A DNA stretch of 55,934 nucleotides. It comes from Chloroflexota bacterium (GTDB lineage Bacteria; Chloroflexota; Dehalococcoidia; Lucifugimonadales; Lucifugimonadaceae). This document shows, in pieces, positions 8,423 through 15,754 of this stretch. Numbering within the stretch: the stretch's first letter is position 1; the number at the start of each line of letters is the position of its first letter. The stretch spans positions 1-55,934 of the forward strand of contig JAQCHZ010000018.1 of NCBI GenBank assembly GCA_027618835.1. The letters are read 5' to 3'. A program made the translations under genes and the position numbers. Under the pieces are notes generated by a model, which was not told where the DNA came from, searched no databases, and worked only from the letters and a program-made list of their open reading frames with translations.

Positions 8423-8888
8423 TTAGGTTGCTAATTTCTTTAATACCCCTAGAACATCATCAACGTGTCTCGTCACATTGATTTCGTGCGTGAAAGCTCC
8501 CTGGCAAATTCCGACCTTATCAATGACGAACGTCGCCCTCCGAAACGGCACTAACCCGAAAGTCCAGCTGCGCTTTACACCAAACAATTTGCTCAAATCG
8601 CCATCTGAATCCGAAACAAGGTTAAACGGAAGACCATTCTGCTCACGAAACTGTCTATGGCTTTCAGCGTCGTTGGGGCTTACACCGATTAGCACGGCGT
8701 CATGACCCAAGATTTCCTCGTAGCTGTCACGGTACGAGCGGGCTTCAAGTGTTCAGCCACGGGCAAAGTCCTTCGGGTAGAAGTAAACAACGATATTCTT
8801 TTTGCCTTTGAATTCCGACGTTCGAAACGGCTCACCATTGTCTAGTTCCGCCTCGAATGCAGGGATATTCTGACCGATTTTCAACATG
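8423..8888 (-). CDS. Peroxiredoxin (AhpC/TSA, BCP/PrxQ type), candidate selenoprotein with TGA at the peroxidatic position
   Basis: About 153 codons. The frame reads VVYFYPKDFARG-TGA-TLEARSYRDSYEEI and continues through GHDAVLIGVSPNDAES to the stop. In this family the block is YPKDxTPGCTxEAxxFRD; the TGA (8753-8755) sits exactly at the catalytic Cys. A 6-bp stem CUCGUA/UACGAG with a 10-nt loop containing GUGACA begins 20 nt after the stop, a SECIS-like hairpin. It would reduce peroxides in the cytoplasm. Oddity: the only ATG with a ribosome site (8888, AGGAG upstream) is one base out of frame through an A5 run, so there is a start-proximal frameshift, real or from assembly. A decayed gene is therefore possible, but the TGA position is hard to explain by chance. 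The DCC candidate lies 0.7 kb away on the same strand. Confidence 0.6.
8717..8738 (-). promoter_or_regulatory. Candidate SECIS stem-loop in the peroxiredoxin gene
   Basis: CUCGUA and UACGAG pair perfectly around a 10-nt loop (CCGUGACAGC). An inner C-G pair could close a six-base loop starting with GU. The spacing from the UGA is 20 nt, within the usual range. It is weaker than the hairpin in the DCC gene. Confidence 0.5.
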
Positions 8889-8916
8889 ACTCTTTTAGTG
8901 CTCCTATTCTGGTTTG

Positions 8917-9223
8917 GTTCTGTCAGATTTTAGTGCTCACTTGGCTCATACGCTGACCTGATTGCCTGATCAATCCGTATATTAAATCTGACAACTCGGT
9001 CACCGGAATTGATGGGCCTACGAATGGATTTTATTTCTCAAAAACGAACGTATTTGATTTACCCACGATATTCTTCTCTGAAGAATGTTCGATAACCCAG
9101 CGAAGTTCGATGTTTTTTCTTGAAAGTTGACGCAGACCCGCAGTGTGGACAATACATAAACAGATCTCCTCAGCAAATGAGAAATGATGCTATTCTGCCC
9201 CGACACTGAGTTCTGTCAGAACC
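8917..9223. mobile_element. 307-bp decayed insertion-sequence remnant
   Basis: It is bounded by GGTTCTGTCAGATTTTAGTG (8917) and, inverted, by CCCCGACACTGAGTTCTGTC...ACC (9198-9223). The right half (9157-9223) is clearly homologous to 13345-13411: both have CAGATC.CCTCAGCAAATGAG just before the repeat. It encodes only the start of a zinc-ribbon transposase. It lies directly upstream of the peroxiredoxin gene and so may carry or block its promoter. Confidence 0.7.
9059..9157 (-). pseudogene. N-terminal fragment of a zinc-ribbon (IS6-like) transposase
   Basis: The frame from ATG 9157 reads MYCPHCGSASTFKKK then LGYRTF and ends at TAA after 32 codons. It aligns with the start of the fragment at 13345 (MSCPHCLSTFVSKRTLGYRAF). 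The CPHC knuckle followed by a Cys-poor decayed second knuckle marks it as the zinc-ribbon start of a DDE transposase. No catalytic domain remains. Confidence 0.6.
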
Positions 9224-9248
9224 ATGTAATTTCGCCGTTTAATGGGAA

Positions 9249-9731
9249 TTAAAATCTCAGCGCTTTTTGAGTCGCATAGTTTCTATACCGAAAGATTCTT
9301 AGCAGATCTCTTGCTACAAAAAGTCTGTTTGTAAGCCTTCCAAATGGAACTTTGTATTTCACGCAGTCGTTCACGATAGTGCCACCATATGGAGAAATCT
9401 CTAAGGTGTGCATATGGGACCACATGATGTATGGACCTTTAATTTGCGTGTCCACAAACTTGTATGGAGGGTCCCACAATGAAATTTCCGACCTCCATTT
9501 CACAGGAAAACCATGAATTTTAAGTCGATACTCAATTTGGGTCCCCGAGTGCATATTGATTGGAGTGTCGGAGACAATCGTGAACTTTAGCCAATCAGGC
9601 GTTATTAGGTTCAGATTTTCCGCATCCGCGAAAAAGGCGAATGTATCACTAACGTCGCTCTCAACGGTCGTTTGAGAGCGGAGCACATAGTTGGCGTCTT
9701 TTCCACGAGTTATTGATAATTGTTTATCCAT
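9249..9731 (-). CDS. SRPBCC (START-like) family protein
   Basis: 160 aa. The pattern TVESDVSDTFAFFADAENLN, a central GFPVKWRSEIS strand, and the C-terminal GGTIVNDCVKYKVPFGRL are typical of the SRPBCC ligand-binding fold (polyketide cyclase/dehydrase-like). The ligand is not predictable. Its ATG directly abuts the TAA of the gene upstream (9732), so the two are translationally linked. Such proteins often accompany DUF2867 reductases in light-induced clusters; the link here is by proximity only. Confidence 0.8.
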   Translation of the reverse strand: MDKQLSITRGKDANYVLRSQTTVESDVSDTFAFFADAENLNLITPDWLKFTIVSDTPINMHSGTQIEYRLKIHGFPVKWRSEISLWDPPYKFVDTQIKGPYIMWSHMHTLEISPYGGTIVNDCVKYKVPFGRLTNRLFVARDLLRIFRYRNYATQKALRF

Positions 9732-10151
9732 TTAACTAGCCGGCAAATCTTGACCAGAGCCCCATATGTAAGGCAAGTTGTCGTTTTCGGCCCAGTCAAA
9801 TTGTCCGTAGTGGTTAGGATCCTTTCGTAGAAGATTACTTCGGTGGCTTGCATGGAAGTCGGAGTTACCCAGCCAACAGGGAGAAATCGGTGCGATATCA
9901 GGGACGATTAATTTCATACTGTTTCTGTACCCCCTGGTTTTCCACTCTTCGATAATTGTGTTGTGGTACACCGCAAGCATCGCTTCGAAACCTCGCCACA
10001 TATTGACTGCAGGATGGTTCTGCCAACCATAGTTGTGGTTTTCCAATGCTCTTAAGATTTGCATTGCTTCAATTCTTTGCTTACCTAATCTTCGCCAGTC
10101 CAAACATTGAGCTGATGTTTTGAAATCAGGGTATGGCAGAAATGTTTGCAT
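9732..10151 (-). CDS. MSMEG_6728-family protein, related to pyrimidine-dimer DNA glycosylases
   Basis: 139 aa, full length for the family. It opens MQTFLPYPDF, with LDWRRLGKQRIEAMQILRAL, NHPAVNMWRGFEAMLAVYHN and the C-terminal SHRSNLLRKDPNHYG. These features match the Pfam pyrimidine-dimer DNA glycosylase (T4 endonuclease V-like) clan. The expected role is excision of UV-induced pyrimidine dimers, although activity of this subfamily is not established. A GGAAAG ribosome site precedes ATG 10151. It forms a two-gene unit with the SRPBCC gene. With folE and the CarH-like regulator about 4 kb away, a photoprotection theme is plausible. Confidence 0.75.
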   Translation of the reverse strand: MQTFLPYPDFKTSAQCLDWRRLGKQRIEAMQILRALENHNYGWQNHPAVNMWRGFEAMLAVYHNTIIEEWKTRGYRNSMKLIVPDIAPISPCWLGNSDFHASHRSNLLRKDPNHYGQFDWAENDNLPYIWGSGQDLPAS

Positions 10152-10455
10152 TATCCGTATCTTTCCGAGAAAAACTAAAACAGAAGAGAGCTTTTAATAA
10201 GCGCAGGTCAATCTTGACTATTAAGAGCGAATCGAATCCTGAAGGATCAGGCACCCCCTAATCGAACTGTGAATTCAAAGCCAACAGCGGTCGGAACAGC
10301 GGGAAGATGATCTCGATGTGCTCAACCAAGTGTTGGACTGTCTCCGATAACTCCGAGAGGTCTTTGGTCAGGCATGTTTACCTTGTGTAAATGGGTTTGA
10401 GGTCAGTTCTTCACATAGATTGCCTGTACCGGATGATGAGAATAACGGAGTTCTG
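10152..10455. other. Intergenic region upstream of the glycosylase-like gene
   Basis: About 300 bp. It contains a short inverted repeat GTCAA-TC-TTGAC (10207-10218) and a single TTGTGTAAA string (10383-10391) resembling the half-sites near 5354-5379. The right end carries a degenerate transposon end (10448-10466). No coding seen. Confidence 0.45.
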
Positions 10456-10466
10456 TCAAAACTCAC
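10448..10466. repeat. Degenerate transposon-end sequence at the 3' end of the MMPL gene
   Basis: GAGTTCTGTCAAAACTCAC is a variant of the GTTCTG/CAGAAC end. The stop codon of the MMPL gene (10456-10458) lies inside it. Confidence 0.45.
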
Positions 10467-12696
10467 TATTCACGATAGATTTGATGTCTGGTCGATCCGA
10501 TCCGGGAATTAACTTTTTTTGCTTCCTCGGCCACCAACTCCATTCACCCAGGATTGCGGCCATACTTGGGACGAGCAGAGCTCGAACTACAAACGTGTCG
10601 ATGAGGACCCCCAACATTACGGCGAAGCCGAGCTGGAATATGTCGCGTAGGGGCAGCGTCGTAAGAACTGCGAACGTCCCTGCCAAAATGATTCCAGCAG
10701 ACGTAACAACTCCGCCAGTGCGACCGACTGCTGTAGCAACCCCATCGCGGAATCCTTCTTTTTGAACGGCCTCTCTAATTCTGGACATCACGAATATGTT
10801 GTAGTCGGCACCAAGAGCAACTAGGAATATGAACATCCACACACCGTTAGAGTAAGCAACTCCTGAGTGGCCGAATATTTGTTGAAAAGCAAACACCGAG
10901 AGTCCGAATGTTGCCCCGAAACTCACGATTACGCTGAAGACCAGGTACAGCGGTGCGACTATGGATCGCAATAGAAGCATTAAGATGATCAGAATTGCTA
11001 GTAGTGACACAGGAGCTAACCATCGAATATCTGCGTCGATCGATGCTTTTGTATCCGCCTGAACAGCTGATTCTCCACCTATTAATATTCGAATACCCGG
11101 GGTACCGGACAAATCCGACTGAGTCGCAATTGAGCGGAGATCGTCGATAAGCTCAAGTGATTCAGCCGAGTAAGGGTTCCCGTCGATAATCAGCTCAAGT
11201 CGAGCTGTGGTTTCATCTACTGAGACAAACCTTTCCGCACCCTGATCGGCTGCGAGATTTTCGTCAACTGGTACGCCGATAGGGCGAGTTGGTCCGATGA
11301 CCCGCAGAACACCTGGTGTACTAGCTAAAGTCGCTGAAAATTCTTCCAACGAATCAAAAGAGTTTGAAATCGATGATTCACCTGATTCGACAAATATCTC
11401 GGTTGGAGCGAGTAACCCCTGCGGGAATGACTCTGCCAGCAATGAGTAACCTTGTTTTGATTCCGCATCATCTGGAAATCCGTCGATAAAATTGAAACTT
11501 GGAATGATCGTCCACGATGGCAAAGTTGCTAAAGCAATTCCAATAATCGTTACGCTAAACACCACCAATGGCCTACGAGAAACGAGGCGGCCAATCCGGT
11601 GCCATATTCCACTCGTATCGATAGCACTTTGCTGAATTAGTGGACGGGGCCAGAACACCCACTTCCCAAATAAAGCTATTACCGCTGGCATCACTAACAA
11701 TCCAGACAATAGGACAATAAATATTGCAACAGCCAGCATTGGACCCAACGATCTGAATGATCCATACGAGGCAAACGTAAGAGCAAACATGGCGACGATC
11801 GTCGTTCCCGCTGAACCTGCAATGGAAGGTCCAACATTTGACATCGTGGTTCGCATTGCGCCCCACTTGTTTGCGTTCAGGACGAGTTCTTCCCGATAAC
11901 GAGACACTATGAACAAGGCATAGTTAGTTCCTGCACCGAACACGAGAACCGACATGAGCGCCGTGACCTGTCCGTTCAATGGCAAGTCAAATTGCTGGGA
12001 AAGCATTGCGGCGATTGATTGCGACAGCGTCAAGGCAGTCCCGATAACAACGAGCGGAATTACCGCCAAAAGCGGAGACCTGTAAATCACAAGCAGCAAT
12101 ACCAAGACAAGCACTACGGTTACTAGTGTGACTCGCAGATCGATCGAACCGAAGACCTTAACAGCATCGTTGATAATTCCAGCCGGCCCCGTAATCGCTG
12201 TATCGATTTCAATTTCTGCACCCACATCACTTGCTTTCTCAGACAGCCAATCAACAGTCTCACCGAACTCTGGTTCAGATGGTGCTCCCCCAATCGTCAC
12301 CACGACCATTGCCGTCGTGCCGTCTTCTGATATTAAAGTCGAAGCGACTGTCGGAGAATCTGATGGCGAAAGTATCGAAAGTATTGAGTCCGGTGCATTT
12401 GGTGCTCTCACATCCGAGGTGAATTGACTTATTGCAAAACTCAGCGCATTTGAAGCCGTCTTGGCTCTAAATACCACGAGTGCTGGAACTCCGTCGGCAG
12501 CAGGAAACTTTTCAGTGCGCAGTTTCAATGCTTCTACGGACTCCGCACCCACAGGCAAGAACTCATCTTGCTCGTTGGTGGTCACTTCGGACAGGCTGGG
12601 TGCGATTGAAGAGATCACTCCAATTAGGAGGAACCAACCTATTATTCCTAGGATTGCGCCTTTTCGAGTTGAAGAACTAAAAAGAAATTTTGTCAT
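10456..12696 (-). CDS. MMPL-family (RND-type) membrane transporter
   Basis: 746 aa, with an N-terminal helix (ILGIIGWFLLIGVISSIA), a large extracytoplasmic loop, a first block of five or six helices (including VLVFGAGTNYALFIVSRYREE), a second periplasmic loop from about residue 395 and a second helix block (FLVALGADYNIFVMSRIREA). The two-fold repeat and the GAxxNY/GADYN signatures define the MMPL family, which exports lipids, pigments or drugs using the proton gradient. The substrate is unknown. The last codons (IVNSEF) run into a transposon end that supplies the stop, so the native C-terminus may have been altered. Upstream (12697-13088) is a long AT-rich region with repeated ACGTCA strings. 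Confidence 0.88.
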   Translation of the reverse strand: MTKFLFSSSTRKGAILGIIGWFLLIGVISSIAPSLSEVTTNEQDEFLPVGAESVEALKLRTEKFPAADGVPALVVFRAKTASNALSFAISQFTSDVRAPNAPDSILSILSPSDSPTVASTLISEDGTTAMVVVTIGGAPSEPEFGETVDWLSEKASDVGAEIEIDTAITGPAGIINDAVKVFGSIDLRVTLVTVVLVLVLLLVIYRSPLLAVIPLVVIGTALTLSQSIAAMLSQQFDLPLNGQVTALMSVLVFGAGTNYALFIVSRYREELVLNANKWGAMRTTMSNVGPSIAGSAGTTIVAMFALTFASYGSFRSLGPMLAVAIFIVLLSGLLVMPAVIALFGKWVFWPRPLIQQSAIDTSGIWHRIGRLVSRRPLVVFSVTIIGIALATLPSWTIIPSFNFIDGFPDDAESKQGYSLLAESFPQGLLAPTEIFVESGESSISNSFDSLEEFSATLASTPGVLRVIGPTRPIGVPVDENLAADQGAERFVSVDETTARLELIIDGNPYSAESLELIDDLRSIATQSDLSGTPGIRILIGGESAVQADTKASIDADIRWLAPVSLLAILIILMLLLRSIVAPLYLVFSVIVSFGATFGLSVFAFQQIFGHSGVAYSNGVWMFIFLVALGADYNIFVMSRIREAVQKEGFRDGVATAVGRTGGVVTSAGIILAGTFAVLTTLPLRDIFQLGFAVMLGVLIDTFVVRALLVPSMAAILGEWSWWPRKQKKLIPGSDRPDIKSIVNSEF

Positions 12697-13088
12697 CGTT
12701 GTTAATAGTTTCGAGGCGAACTAAGCTGATTCGCCGGACTGAGTTGGATGCAGTATCACTCTGGATAGATGAGATAGCTGGGTACGACGTCAATGAATAG
12801 TTAATGAACTTCTTCTCTGTAACGTCAATTCCTTCGTGTTCGTATTGACTACACAAAATACGTCAGAGCAATAAACATTCCTCATTTGTATGTACATATT
12901 CTACATAATCGTCAAAGTGACGTAAATATCATACTTCATTGAAATGCAATGTAAAGTCCGTAAATATCAAAAGATATGGGTGCCAGTAAGAAAATTTCAC
13001 TCAAACAAAGAAAATTAGATCTCAGCACTATTTGAGAAAAACTGCCGTCGGCTTTGACAGAGGTTGATCAACTAGGAATAAGAAGTTT
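12697..13088. promoter_or_regulatory. AT-rich upstream region of the MMPL gene with ACGTCA repeats
   Basis: Nearly 400 bp with no gene. ACGTCA occurs at 12787, 12822 and 12860, and as its complement TGACGT at 12918. The last forms CGTCA-aag-TGACG, an inverted repeat at 12910-12922. CGTAAATATCA also occurs twice (near 12922 and 12960). The clustering suggests regulator binding sites for the divergent or MMPL promoter; this is inference. Confidence 0.4.
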
Positions 13089-13411
13089 GGGTTCTGTCAG
13101 AACTATTGTAGATACGGAATCGTTCTCGGTCCCTGTGGCAAAACGCATAACGTCGCATCTTCACCGTACTTCTCGAGCAATCGCATGACCGTGGTTCTGT
13201 CAGAACTCAGTGTCGGGAACTGAAGATCGTTGAATGGTGATCCAGAACGTTCGTTGAAACGCCGTTCGCAATCGCTGCAGTTGAAAGCCCGATAGCCTAG
13301 CGTTCTCTTCGATACGAACGTAGATAGGCAGTGTGGGCAGGACATGAGCAGATCGCCTCAGCAAATGAGGAACGATGTTATTCTGCCCCGACACTGAGTT
13401 CTGACAGAACC
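13089..13411. mobile_element. Nested insertion-sequence remnant with perfect 25-bp inverted repeats
   Basis: The inner element 13193-13411 (219 bp) has 25 perfectly matching terminal bases: GGTTCTGTCAGAACTCAGTG then TCGGG on the left, and the inverse at 13386-13411. A further end copy, GGGTTCTGTCAGAACT, lies at 13089-13104. The inside encodes only the zinc-ribbon start of a transposase. The core GTTCTG-T-CAGAAC is itself palindromic. Perfect ends with no complete transposase suggest a MITE mobilised in trans. Confidence 0.75.
13103..13345 (-). pseudogene. Transposase N-terminal zinc-ribbon fragment (IS6-like)
   Basis: 80 codons. Residues 1-48 read MSCPHCLSTFVSKRTLGYRA then CSDCERRFNERSGSPFNDL, the CxxC...CxxC zinc ribbon plus RFNERTGTPFN signature of IS6-like transposases. 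After FNDLQFP the frame runs through the left inverted repeat into unrelated sequence. The DDE catalytic core is absent, so it cannot transpose DNA. Confidence 0.75.
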
Positions 13412-13563
13412 GTATTACGCCCATGACTCCATAGAAAAGCGAGGAACAGGACTTTCTTACCGGCATGTTTCGACCAAGGATTCATGTGCTGAATGTATCT
13501 GGTTCGAGTGTGGGAGCTGAGGTAGGTGTAACAGGTGATCGCCTATACAACCTCCATTTGCAC

Positions 13564-14349
13564 TTATGGATTGGATTGGCGAGCGAGCATCGTGCTATCC
13601 GCTTTCGAGGTAACGAACCTGACAGCGCGTATCAGCTTTGGAATATCTCTTCGGGTTCTGAGAATAATTCTTTGCCCTGGTTCTTTTACCAGATCGATAA
13701 ATGTAAGGTTGGCTTCAACATCCGACTCAAGCGGATTGCCATCGGTCGAGAACAGTTCATCCCCTGCCTTAGCTTCTAGCAATGGAGTGACTCCGACTGG
13801 CTTAATGAGATCTGTCCCGGCTATCAATGTTTTGGACTCTGCACGAATCAGTGGCGTCAGGGCCAAATTGAGTAAGGCGTGTTTATCAGTGTTATTGAGT
13901 TTGTTAATGATCTGAAGATGACGGTTGAACGTTTGATTACGGAGTTGGAAGGGTTGGAATCGTTCAATGAATTCCACTCCAAAATGAGGTACATTTCGCA
14001 GTTCATTTCTGGTGGTGCTTCTCCAGTTCGCATCGTTGTCCAGCAGCGGGAATGAAGTGCGCCTGAACGGTGTTGGCGTGATAGTTCGTGCGAATCCCCA
14101 AGCTATGTAATCAAGACATGAACGCAGGTTCTGGATCAACTCACCAATATCAAGACTAAGTTCGATCCAATGCTTCTGATTACTGTCGCTCCGAACCCAG
14201 ACGATCCTGCCAGATGAATCATCTATTTTGCGTTGGATAGGACTTTGATCTGAGTCGAATCCAATAATTGTTTTTTGCTTGATTTTGGTGAATTGGATTT
14301 CAGCTCGCTCGAGCTTGGCCCAGGCACCTTGTAATAACACGTGTGACAT
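13564..14349 (-). CDS. Conserved hypothetical protein, 261 aa
   Basis: It opens with an amphipathic helix (WAKLERAEIQFTKIKQK). The central region has LGELIQNLRSCLDYIAWGFA-like and INKLNNTDKHALLNLAL-like motifs that recur in uncharacterised bacterial proteins of about 250 residues. No signal peptide or membrane segment. The C-terminal half is beta-rich. The start ATG has no clear ribosome site. It stands alone between a transposon remnant and a tRNA-like scar, so recent transfer is possible. Confidence 0.6.
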   Translation of the reverse strand: MSHVLLQGAWAKLERAEIQFTKIKQKTIIGFDSDQSPIQRKIDDSSGRIVWVRSDSNQKHWIELSLDIGELIQNLRSCLDYIAWGFARTITPTPFRRTSFPLLDNDANWRSTTRNELRNVPHFGVEFIERFQPFQLRNQTFNRHLQIINKLNNTDKHALLNLALTPLIRAESKTLIAGTDLIKPVGVTPLLEAKAGDELFSTDGNPLESDVEANLTFIDLVKEPGQRIILRTRRDIPKLIRAVRFVTSKADSTMLARQSNP

Positions 14350-14424
14350 CAGTAAAAGGATAGCTCACCGGTTGGCATATCCACCATGCTTATATGTGCT
14401 CGATGTCTATCGATGGATCGGCTT

Positions 14425-14470
14425 ACTGCTTTGCAAGTAGGAGGTAGAGGGCTAGAGTCCCTCAAGGCTT
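14425..14470 (+). tRNA. tRNA-Ala(UGC)-like 3' fragment (degenerate)
   Basis: ACTGCTTTGCAAGTAGGAGG resembles a tRNA-Ala anticodon arm with UGC. It is followed by a perfect 5-bp stem GAGGG/CCCTC around a 7-nt loop, CTAGAGT, in the place of the T-arm. No matching D-arm or 5' acceptor strand is found upstream, so this is not a working tRNA. It may be an attachment-site relic, or chance. Confidence 0.3.
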
Positions 14471-14493
14471 TTGGCAAACCGCAAATAAATGAA

Positions 14494-14522
14494 AAAGCCC
14501 TCGCAAAAATGCGGGGGCTTTT
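14494..14522. terminator. Intrinsic terminator
   Basis: AAAGCCCTCGCA (14494-14505) and TGCGGGGGCTTT (14510-14521) pair at 11 of 12 positions. A-tract and T-tract on opposite sides suit termination in both directions. Confidence 0.8.
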
Positions 14523-14692
14523 GTGTGTGCTGATTCTTCCTAGGTGGAGAGCTAGGTGACCGCAATTCTTTTGTAAGAATTTTCATTGGGTTGTCAGATT
14601 TCCGGATCAGAGTTTTGTTCATCAAGCTTTTTCGCGTCGTGTTTTTAATCGGACGAGAGGTTTGCAATAACGAATATAACCGGAGATCTGTA

Positions 14693-14977
14693 ATGAATTT
14701 GCTCTCTAATATGTCGCTTAATGCGGTGATGATTGTATTGGGCGCGCTGTTGCTCACGGCAGCCGTTGCATGTAATTCGGACGATCGTGAGCCTACTCAG
14801 GTCGCTTCGTATCCGAATACGGTAATGGCTGACGACGACGCCATGATGGAACACAGCACCACTAAATTTTCGGTTGTGATCGAAAACGTCGGTGGCATTT
14901 TTGACTTAACTTCTAACGGTGTCGGGGTTGATGCCCCTGTGTCCGGCGAACACTGTTTGGACGTTTGCTTCTCGTAG
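14693..14977 (+). pseudogene. Truncated lipoprotein, probable start of a spondin-domain protein
   Basis: 94 codons from ATG 14693 with GGAG upstream. The signal peptide ends at lipobox AVAC (then NSDD). After a short polar linker the frame begins KFSVVIENVGGIFDL, which resembles the opening strands of the spondin_N domain. From about 14925 the sequence instead matches, on the other strand, the 3' end of a metallophosphoesterase pseudogene, so the lipoprotein has lost most of its domain by recombination. Confidence 0.6.
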
Positions 14978-15667
14978 TAATTTTACGACAGGAGTACGTC
15001 GTTCAAGCGGAATCGTCCAGTAGCCATATGGTTGGTTCGGCGGAGAGGAATCCCAATCGAAATCGATATCGGCTTCTTCGGCGTTATCGAGAAATAGCGG
15101 ATGGTGCATGAACGCTACTACGTGTTCAGACTCTATGGATTCACGTTAACGTAGGGTGTCGCCCAAGAAGTCCATTTGAGCTTTGTGCTCGTCGGGCAAA
15201 TTTTGAGGTCGATCGAGAATTACCGAGTCGATAATGATGAATTTAGATTCGCCATGATTAAAGGCGTAGTAGTCGTCGCCAAATTCAGATCGGTACATGT
15301 CGAAGGAGTCGCGATCGGGGATCAGGTTGTTCACACCGATGGCATGGTTTCCGGCTACCCAGTGCACTGGAACTTTCGAGCTGTATTTTCCTAAGGTTTC
15401 GCGAATTAGTGCGATTTGTTCTTCGTCACCGGCGGTGTCGACCATGTCGCCGCAAACGACGATGAATGCGGGGTCGATTTCATCGAACTGTTCGAGGGTG
15501 GTTAGGAGGTTTTGACGTTATTGTTCAACTCCCTCGATTTTCGGTGCGTCTTTGACGTTGAGTCCATGTTTTCTAAGGAGAGATGCGGCTTCCGGGTCCA
15601 TGGCTGAGAATCGAGAGAACATTCCAACTTGTGGGTCGGCCATTTTGATGAAGTTGAAATTTGCCAT
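14906..15667 (-). pseudogene. Metallophosphoesterase pseudogene with two in-frame TAA codons
   Basis: From ATG 15667 (AAAGGTAG upstream) one frame reads NFIKMADPQVGMFSR, then FIVVCGDMVDTAGDEEQ, VHWVAGNHAIGVNNL, AFMHHPLFLDN and VFAGHRG, the metal-binding blocks of calcineurin-like phosphoesterases. TAA codons interrupt it near 15521 (after EGVEQ) and near 15149 (after GDTLR) without any frame change. The second His of the usual GHxH block is disturbed (AGHRGIN) and the end is lost. An intact paralogue lies at 43909-44754. It overlaps the truncated lipoprotein at its 3' end. Confidence 0.8.
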
Positions 15668-15754
15668 GTCTACCTTTTCGCGTGGACGGACTTGTGTCGT
15701 TCGCAATTGAACGATTCTGCACATGGTTACAAAATCGCGGCAGTTCGCAATAGC

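Larger units (their letters stand above)
14350..14692. other. Intergenic stretch with tRNA-like scar and terminator
   Basis: About 340 bp. It contains the tRNA-Ala-like 3' fragment (14425-14470) and an intrinsic terminator (14494-14522). The remaining sequence shows nothing recognisable. Confidence 0.5.

Noticed and set aside
13200-13466. 88-codon minus-strand ORF in the nested element
   Set aside because: It is the transposase fragment read in the wrong frame and starts outside the inverted repeat.
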